Shown here: positions 57,201 through 64,000 of the stretch, piece after piece
How the letters are laid out: every line of letters begins with the position of its first letter
Numbering within the stretch: position 1 is the stretch's first letter
Assembly: GCA_036346395.1 (NCBI GenBank)
Contig: CM070603.1
Coordinates: 25,639,045 to 25,703,044, forward strand
Origin: Hsuehochloa calcarea
Taxonomy: Eukaryota > Streptophyta > Magnoliopsida > Poales > Poaceae
Length of the DNA: 64,000 nucleotides
Direction: 5' to 3'
Program-made: the position numbers and the translations under genes
Notes under the pieces: model-generated
The model's database searches: none
The model's input: only the letters and a program-made list of their open reading frames with translations
What the model was told of the DNA's origin: nothing

Positions 57201-60200
57201 AAGATCAGAAAAGATCGAACTCCCCCTCAAACCAACCCATAGGGATAAATTACCTAACTCACTTCTCAAGGTGGCAAACCTAGTTGGGTCTAAAGGTTTG
57301 GTGAGGATATCGACCAATTGACCCTCGGACTCCACAAAATGCAGCACAATATCACCCTTCTCGACATGGTCTCTAAAGAAGTGATAGCGAATGTCTATGT
57401 GCTTGGTCCTAGAGTGTTGCACAGGGTTCTTAGCAATGTTAATAGCAGAAGTGTTATCACAGAAAAGAGGAACACTAGCAAAATTTAACCCAAAGTCCTT
57501 AAGAGTGGACACCATCCACAAAATCGACTCTGAGCGTAGCCTACATATTCAACCAAAGAAGTCAATGTAAGACCTTCCTAGAAGACCAAGAGACAAGAGG
57601 CGTGCCTAAGAAATGACATGTACCAAGTGCTCTTCCTATCTAGCCTACTGACCGCAAAATCGTAATCGAAAACCCCGAATGGACAAATAAGAAGAGCAAG
57701 AATACCAAATGCCATCTTGGAGAGTAGAATGTAAATACCGAAGATGCGCTTAACGGCTTGGCGATGTGAAGTCCTCGGTGACGCTCAAACCTCGCAGAGA
57801 GGCGCATGTGGATGTCCTGTCTTGAGGCCGTCAGTATGTGAGGAGCCGATCATCTGCGGTACTCGCGTTGATCCACGGCTTCCCTTCCTCATCTGGATCC
57901 AGCGATCGAAGTCGCCATGGGAGTGGCGATCGCCTTGCGATCACCCATATCAAAGCGCTTGAGAAGATCCTTGGTGTACTTCGTTTGATGGATGAAGATC
58001 CTTCCTTGCATTGCTTGATTTGCGAGTGTAGTTGAGCTCGCCCATCATACTCATCTCAAATTCCTCGACATGGTCTCGTAAAACCTGAAACAAGAGCATG
58101 AGAGGAACCACCAAAGATAATATCATCAACGTAAATCAACAAGCGAGAAGTCATTGCCATGCCTAAGAATGAATAGAGTCTTATCAACTTTTCCCATTTT
58201 AAAATCATTCTTAAGCGTAAAGGTCTTAAGTCTATCATACCGTGCTCTAGGGCTTGCTTAAGACCATACAAGGCTTTGGATAGCTTAAAGACACGATCGA
58301 GGTGCTTGGGATCCTCAAAGCCGGGGGTTGCCTAACATACACTTCCTCTTCTATAAAACCATTGAAAAGCACTCTTAACATCCATTTGATGCAACCTAAA
58401 ACCTTTAGATGCGGCGAATGCAAGCATGATGCTGAATGGCTTCTAATCTAGCAACAGAGCGAAGGTCTCATCAAAATCTAACCCCTCAACTCGGCTAAAA
58501 CCACGAGCTACCAACCTAGCCTTGTTTCTAACCACGAACCATCCTCATTTTGTTTATTTTAAACACCCAACGGTACCAATTACATTATGACCACTAGGAG
58601 GTTCTACAAGGTTCCAGACTTTATTTCTTTCAAAGTTCTCTAACTCCTCATGCATGGCATTTACCCAACTAGCATCGATAAAGCATGTGATATATCTTTG
58701 GGTTCAAAAGACGCTACAAATGCAGAGAGAGAAAAGACTCTGATCATGATACCGGAGCGAGTGACTCGCTCATGGAGACTACCAATCATCCGATCCAAAG
58801 GTGCCGCTCGAATGTGCAAAGGCGCTGGGGAGATAGTATCTCCTCAACCTCCGCAGTATCGCTGATGAAGAAGATGCAGCAGAGCCTCAATTGGAGGTGA
58901 AGCGATCGTAGCGTGTTACGGAGCCGGAATCGAGCATTAGCGCAAGTGGAGGAGCATCATCAATTTCATCCTCATCTTCCTCAACAAATATGCTCTCTGT
59001 CACTGTAAGTCACCCAAACATCGGATCTAGGCTGCAGGCTAGTCTCATCAAAAGTGACATTACATGTCTCTGGACAATGTTAGTTTCAACATTAAAACCC
59101 GAAACCCCTCGAATGAGCGGGATAACCTAGAAATAAACCATCACAAGTTCTTGATTCAAATTTATCTAGGTTCCTGTCTTGAGAATAAAACACTTGATCC
59201 AAAGACTCGAAAGTGCGGCGAGGGTTTTCTCGCCAAAACGAAGCTCATAAGAAGTCTTGCCCAAAGACGGTCTCGAAAGACACGATTTGAAATATGGCAA
59301 GCTGTAGCAATAGCTTCGGCCCAAAACCTCCTCGGTGTGCTATACTCATCTAGCATCGTCCTAGCCATCGAGACTAAGGTCATGTTCTTCCTTTCCACAA
59401 CGCCATTTTGTTGAGGGACGTGTGGAGAAGAGAACGATGCTCAATCTGCGCCAAAGACAAAAGAGGCAACGAGGCATTCTTGAACTCCGTGCCATTGTCA
59501 CTGCGGATTGCTCTCAAGGCACCAGAAGTTCGAAGCCAAGCGAAGAACAAGATCATGATAATGATCAAAGACCTCATCCTTGAAGCAAGAAAGAACACCC
59601 AAGAATATCTCGAAAAATCATCGACTATGACAAGAATGTACCAATTGCCACCGATCGATCGAACCCTAGCGGGACCAACGGTATCCATATGAAGCAACCG
59701 TCCGTCCATTCGGTCATGACCATAGTCAATGAAGGGTGTGAGGCGCAACTTGCTTGCCATGCCTACTGAGGAGCACATCTGACATCTTTGTGACTTTGAG
59801 TTTAGGCAAGCCTCTCATGAGATCAAGGCCGCTAACTCGTGTCGGATGATCAAAACCAATGTGCCCCAAGCGTCGGTGCCAAAGCCGATATCGGAAGAAG
59901 ATGCAACTAAACATTTGAGAGATCCGCAAGAGATTGAGAAAAATCACCTCAAATATTCTACCAACTCTAGAAATTCCAAAAATGAGCTCACCAAAAGAAT
60001 CAAGCACCGACAAGCGTTCTTCTTAAATCTAGTCTCATAGCCATCATCGAAGTCGTGAGAGGTAAAGGAAGATTGTACCTTAGCTTGGACACAAGAGCGA
60101 CATCCTTGAGAATGAACACATCGTTCACCCCGATCGATCCGGTTCCTTCGATCCGCCCTTGTGAATCATCTCCAAGGTGATGAAGTCATCACCGTCGCCG

Positions 60201-62158
60201 CGTGAAGGAAGTGAACCATCTAGAGTCTCGGTCATGTGGCGTGAACAGTAGAGTCGACGAGCCACGTGTTCTTCCTCCTTCCGCGACGATCCACGAAAAT
60301 CAAGGCACAAAGATCGATGTGTCTCAATCTTCAAGTTAGTTAAAATAGACTTGGGAACCCGATCTTTGAGACACATGTCTGTGAGTAGTATGCAAAGCGA
60401 GAATGAGTGTCCTTGATCCTAGTTGAAGTCCTATCATGAGCAATGGTTACAAACACATGAGATGCATTCGCCTAGGAACATGATGATGATAAGCATGTGT
60501 AGTATATCCTAGACCGGTTTCTTCTTCTTTCATGACCATGTTTCTTCTTCTTTCTAGCATGACCATGTTTCACACAAGCTCTAGGTTGATGAAATAAAGT
60601 TCTAGCATGATTAGCATTTTTTCAACCTCATGTGAGAACTTTCTAGATTTTTGGTGAGCACTACTTTTCTCATAGGCACAATTATTAATTTTGAGTCAAA
60701 AGAAGGTTGGACAGAACTGCGGGTTTGAAAGCAATTTTCGCGAGTTGGGTTTTGAATTCAACTAAGCCATTTTCCAAGACACGAATGACCTTAGTCTTGG
60801 ATTTGTTACAGGCGAGTTGTATCCTAAGCCTTGCTTCTTAGAAGGAGTTCTAGACTTGTCAAGAATCATGTTTAATTGTTTTTCTCCACTAGAGAATTTT
60901 TGCGGTGTGTTCTCTAGATAAACATTATCTTTCCTAAGATCAACACATGATTGACAAATTTTAGGTTTATTAACCTTTGCAAGCTTCTCCTTATAATTAG
61001 CAATTTCAAGCTTAAGAGCGGGACATAAAGTACAATTAGCGAATTAATCATCCTTAAGCTTGGCATATTTCTCTCTAGTGCTTTTAAAATGTCTTTAATT
61101 TCACGTTCATGTTCTAAGCAACGAGAGCAAGAGCGAGACTCTCTTGGTTGAAACATCCAACTTGCTAGACTCTAAGCATTTAAGACATGGAGCGATTTGA
61201 CCTCAACTAGCTCGTTCTAGCATTTTCAAGTTGATGTAAGCGATATTAAGAGCGGATTGCGGTTTAGGCGATTCAGTGCAAAGCATGGCAAGATGAACAT
61301 TCATCAACGTCTAGACTCTTAGCATTCACAAGTTCTAATGTCAAATTTTCAACTTGTGACTCTAGATCCTTGTTCTTAACCATGATGAATTTTAAAGCCT
61401 TATCCGACTAAGCAATTGCTCATACATGTTCTCGCATCTAGCGAAAGGACATCATAAGATAGGGATACCTCATCATCATCATCGGCGTCGTGAGTCGACC
61501 ATGAAGCACATGCTGGTGAAGTCCTTGGCCTTCCCTTTCTTGTCTTGAGGTGGCTCCTCCTCCTCCTTGTCCTCCTCGCTCCCGAGTCCACATCGCTCAA
61601 GGATTGATCTCCAAAAGCAAGGACCCAGTGGCGACCTTCATCGACTTACGACATCAAACCTTGATTTGTTCCCTTGAGGCTTCTTCCAAGTGGCTTTCCC
61701 TCCTTATGGTTACCCTTACCTTTCACTTGGGCGCTTAGCCCAATATGGTAAAGCTCACCACACTCGTAGCAAGTCACGGGCCACCTCTCTTTGTTTCTCA
61801 CATTGTTGTAAGCCGTGTGACTTTCTTGACTATGAGGGCTAGCTCTGGCTCGGAAGACTCTCAAAATCCTCTTCACGAATTGTGGATAAACAGCAAGAAA
61901 AAACCCAAGAGGACTCGGAAAAACCATCGAAGCTCTTGAAAGAGGATCGACTACCAAAGCCATGCTATCCTTCTTAGGAAGACTACCTCTCTTGATCTCA
62001 TGAGTCTTGAGCTTACTATAAAGGCTCAAGGTGAGAGTAGAGAGATCGACGTTCTCCTCTATGGCAAGAGCCTTCATCTCCCACTCCTTGGTGTTGATTG
62101 CGGCCAAGAGGTGAGTGGCATTCTCGCATTGAGAGTACTCAATGTCAATGACTTTCAT
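57186..62158 (-). pseudogene. Ty1/copia gag-pol, fragmented
   Basis: From the right: gag (62158-61646) with MKVIDIEYSQ, LSLYSKLKTHEI and a partial zinc knuckle CYECGELYH; a region near 60376-60125 with a SRHMTETL motif of the copia protease; GAG-pre-integrase with LWHRRLGHIGFDH (60013-59726); integrase with HMDTVGPARV, VIVDDFSRYSWVF and DNGTEFKN (59778-59380), then FWAEAIATACHISNRV (59398-59162); reverse transcriptase with LLIYVDDIIFG (58271-58056); RNase H with LFCDNTSAINIAKNP and RTKHIDIRYHFFRDHV (57521-57186). Domain order is that of copia (integrase before reverse transcriptase). Each domain lacks pieces and the frame changes many times, so many small deletions have accumulated. Confidence 0.82.
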
Positions 62159-62375
62159 CCGATTGACAACCTTGTTAAAGCGAGTAAAACGTCATCGATG
62201 CTCTCGCCAGACGCATCTCGAATTTGTTGTACTCTCGCTTATAGACCGTCTGCGCACTTGTTTAATTGGGACGATCCTCATGGTAAGATTTTTATGAAGA
62301 TCGATATACCAAGATGTTGGAAGACTAGGATTGAATCCAATCAAAACCCGAGCAAAACAACCAAAACAACCGAAA

Positions 62376-62545
62376 TGAATTTCCTAAGTGTGGGGCGGTC
62401 GTTCTCTAGAGCACTACTTTTCGAAAAACTTGGGGTGATTGATGATCACAATCTACGACAAGCTAGATCAATCCAAAAACATGCGAATCAGTATCACCAA
62501 ATAGAGAGAAGAAGGGCAAATGAACTCATCTTACTCTTCTTTGGA
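62376..62545 (-). repeat. Shortened copia 5' LTR
   Basis: Matches 53750-54212 of the 3' LTR in order but is 170 bases against about 463. Shared blocks include GATTGATGATCA, AAAAACATGCGAATCA and AATAGAGAGAAGAAGGGC. Several internal stretches are missing. The right joint to gypsy sequence falls inside the LTR, not at a terminus. Confidence 0.65.
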
Positions 62546-63960
62546 ATCTATCCCTAGGATGATATCCAAAGTTTGGAATTCTAGCACAAGAAGGTTTGCT
62601 AGGAATCCAGAATTTTTCAAGGCAATCTCTACTCTGGGACTAATTGAGGTAGCATATAGAGGTCCCCCGAGTAAACTAAGTACCATGGGTTTCTTTAACT
62701 TATAAGTTGACAGCTTAAATCTTTCAATAAACTTTCTTGAAACAAAGAATACGAAGCTCTAGAATCAAATAAAATTTGTGCGGTTACTGAACTAACTCCT
62801 GGACCTCCTTGGCAGTAACATGATTCACACGGCCATAGCTTGGTGTCGGGGTAGACCTTGAGGTTTGCGAAGTCTGATGACTCTTGCTTTGACTTGATGC
62901 TTGGCCTTGAGTTGGGGTGGCTTCGGAGTTGAACTTTGCGGTAGCGTTCCGACGTTGAGGGCACCTGTTAGCAAAGTGCCCTTTTTCTTAACAGTTAAGC
63001 AGTGAAGGTTGGCTGCTGGGTTGACTGCTGCAGGTTGTCCGGTGGGGCGAAGAGTGCGGAAACCACTTCCTTGGAGATGTGGGGCTGGAGCTGAACTTTT
63101 TAGCAGCAAGGTTGCAAATGATCTGAAGGATGAGCTGCCCTGGAATGTTAATTTCTACAGAAAGTTACCTTGTGGCGTCTAAAATGCCATCTTTCTTTTG
63201 CGACTGACTTCTACAGTCTTTTTCTCATTCTCTAGCACCATGGCTTTGTTGACTAGGTGATGGAAGCTGGGGAAATCGTGGAGGATAAGCTGGACTCTCA
63301 TGTCTTCAGGCATACCTTCCACAAAGCGGTGATATTTTCTTCTTCATCAGCTACGTCATTGGGAGCGTATCGGGCAAGCTGGTTAAACTTTGTTAGATAT
63401 TCATTAACTGACATGCGACCCTGCTTTAGAGCTCTGAACTCAGTCTTCTTCATTCTCATGATACCGACTGGTACAAAGTTGGTTCTGAAAGTGGCTTTGA
63501 ATTTAGCCCAAGGAATTGTCTCCCAAGCAGGTTTAGCTTCATCTAGCTGTACTTCAGCAATTTCTTCTATGGCGGCAGGGTCTGGTTGATTTCCAGTTGC
63601 AGATGCTGCTGCTTCTTCTTCTTCTTCTTCTTTGGACATTGAGCTGTCACCACCTCGGGCAGCGAGGTAGTTCTCCCACCATGTAGCAGTGGCTCCTTTC
63701 AGCTGATGGTGGCAAAGTCCACCTTGTCTTCGTCTGAGTAGCGGGAAAGGCGAAGTTTCTTCTCAGTATCTCTGAGCCAGTCTTCTGTTTCTAGGGGTTC
63801 ATTAGTGGCAACAAAGGTGAGGGGTCTTGTCCCGAGGAAGTCCGCAAGCTTGGAGTTACGGCCAGCTGCACGAGTGTGCTGAATGGCGAGCAAAGCTTGA
63901 AGAATCTGCATCTGCTGGAACATGACTTGTGTCATTGTTGGGTTTGCTGGTGGCAGGGGA
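62546..63960 (-). pseudogene. Ty3/gypsy gag, zinc knuckle and protease, decayed
   Basis: Gag frame from 63935 (MTQVMFQQMQ) with FLGTRPLTF and EDWLRDTEKKL. After a frame change, KATFRTNFVPVG, KKTEFRALKQGRMSVNEY and FNQLARYAPND follow (63639-63298). The CCHC knuckle near 62960-63010 is recognisable (KGHFANRCPQRR) but has a one-base loss and an in-frame stop. The protease keeps a catalytic Asp in ILFDSRASYSLF, where Arg stands in place of the usual Gly. The 5' end of gag lies beyond the window or is cut by the stop near 63970. Confidence 0.8.
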
Positions 63961-64000
63961 GGTAGATCTTATCCTCGACCATGACCACGGCCATTGCCAC

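Larger units (their letters stand above)
53750..62545 (-). mobile_element. Ty1/copia (SIRE-like) element inserted in the gypsy element
   Basis: It lies between the gypsy protease (ending LDIILGID at about 62546) and the gypsy reverse transcriptase linker (starting VSVDRSSP at about 53745). Both ends begin with TGAATTTCCTAAGTGTGG on the plus strand (53750 and 62376) and share further blocks. The internal region encodes copia gag, protease, integrase, reverse transcriptase and RNase H in copia order on the minus strand. A GGGGGAGTTCGATC polypurine tract lies at about 57206-57220. The target duplication was not found. Confidence 0.8.
47720..64000 (-). mobile_element. Ty3/gypsy (chromovirus-like) retrotransposon, interrupted, running off the right edge
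   Basis: Order on the minus strand: gag and zinc knuckle (63960-62960), protease (62960-62546), then an inserted copia element, then reverse transcriptase, RNase H, integrase and a chromodomain-like end (53745-50830), a polypurine tract and the 3' LTR. The 5' LTR lies beyond the window. Apart from the copia insertion, a stretch between the end of protease and the start of reverse transcriptase appears to be missing. Confidence 0.8.

Overview
This is a TE-dense stretch of a plant nuclear genome, most likely a grass. The evidence is a GC-rich first exon beside AT-rich introns, Tourist-, hAT-, Mutator- and CACTA-type DNA transposons, and chromovirus-like Ty3/gypsy and SIRE-like Ty1/copia elements. 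Only two host genes can be named. I see no rRNA, tRNA, CRISPR or bacterial feature. The species cannot be fixed by eye.

Layout. (1) At 17-512, minus strand, lie the first two exons of a MINIYO/RPAP1-type gene. Exon 1 has a one-base frameshift in a homopolymer, and exon 2 runs into retrotransposon-like sequence at the window edge. (2) From 0.5 to 14 kb there is TE-derived DNA: two hAT-like elements with TAGGGATGGCAA ends (one with a perfect 8-bp target duplication), a ~4.3-kb LTR, two opposed arrays of a TGTTGCA motif, a foldback Mutator-like element with a perfect 9-bp duplication, a palindromic 30-bp array and an LTR with a TATA box. (3) A 7.8-kb Mutator-like element (14195-22022) carries a decayed plant-mobile-domain gene that is split by a copia LTR. 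It ends about 410 bp before the start codon of the next gene. (4) A complete six-exon gene for the catalytic subunit of protein phosphatase 2A spans 22431-31551 on the plus strand. It encodes 306 residues with all metal-binding and catalytic residues present. Its 5.6-kb second intron holds hAT elements and tandem duplications. (5) Downstream is a Tourist-like element (32273-36715) with a 3.9-kb hAT transposon nested inside it, which has a perfect 8-bp duplication and a decayed transposase.

(6) From 37 to 47.7 kb lie a MITE, a perfect 61-bp inverted repeat around an (AT)n loop, a second LTR of the gypsy family, a CACTA remnant with a Ulp1-like protease reading frame, and unassigned sequence. 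(7) From 47.7 kb to the right edge is one minus-strand Ty3/gypsy element with a ~3.1-kb LTR. It is split between its protease and reverse transcriptase by an ~8.8-kb minus-strand Ty1/copia element. Both have broken reading frames.

The only gene that looks intact and functional is the PP2A catalytic subunit. The main interest is how nested transposons have reshaped its promoter side, its second intron and its 3' side, and the MINIYO copy. I found no convincing wholly new system. The least explained structures are the foldback element, the PMD-carrying Mutator-like element with subterminal hairpins, the opposed TGTTGCA arrays and the perfect inverted repeat at 38 kb.
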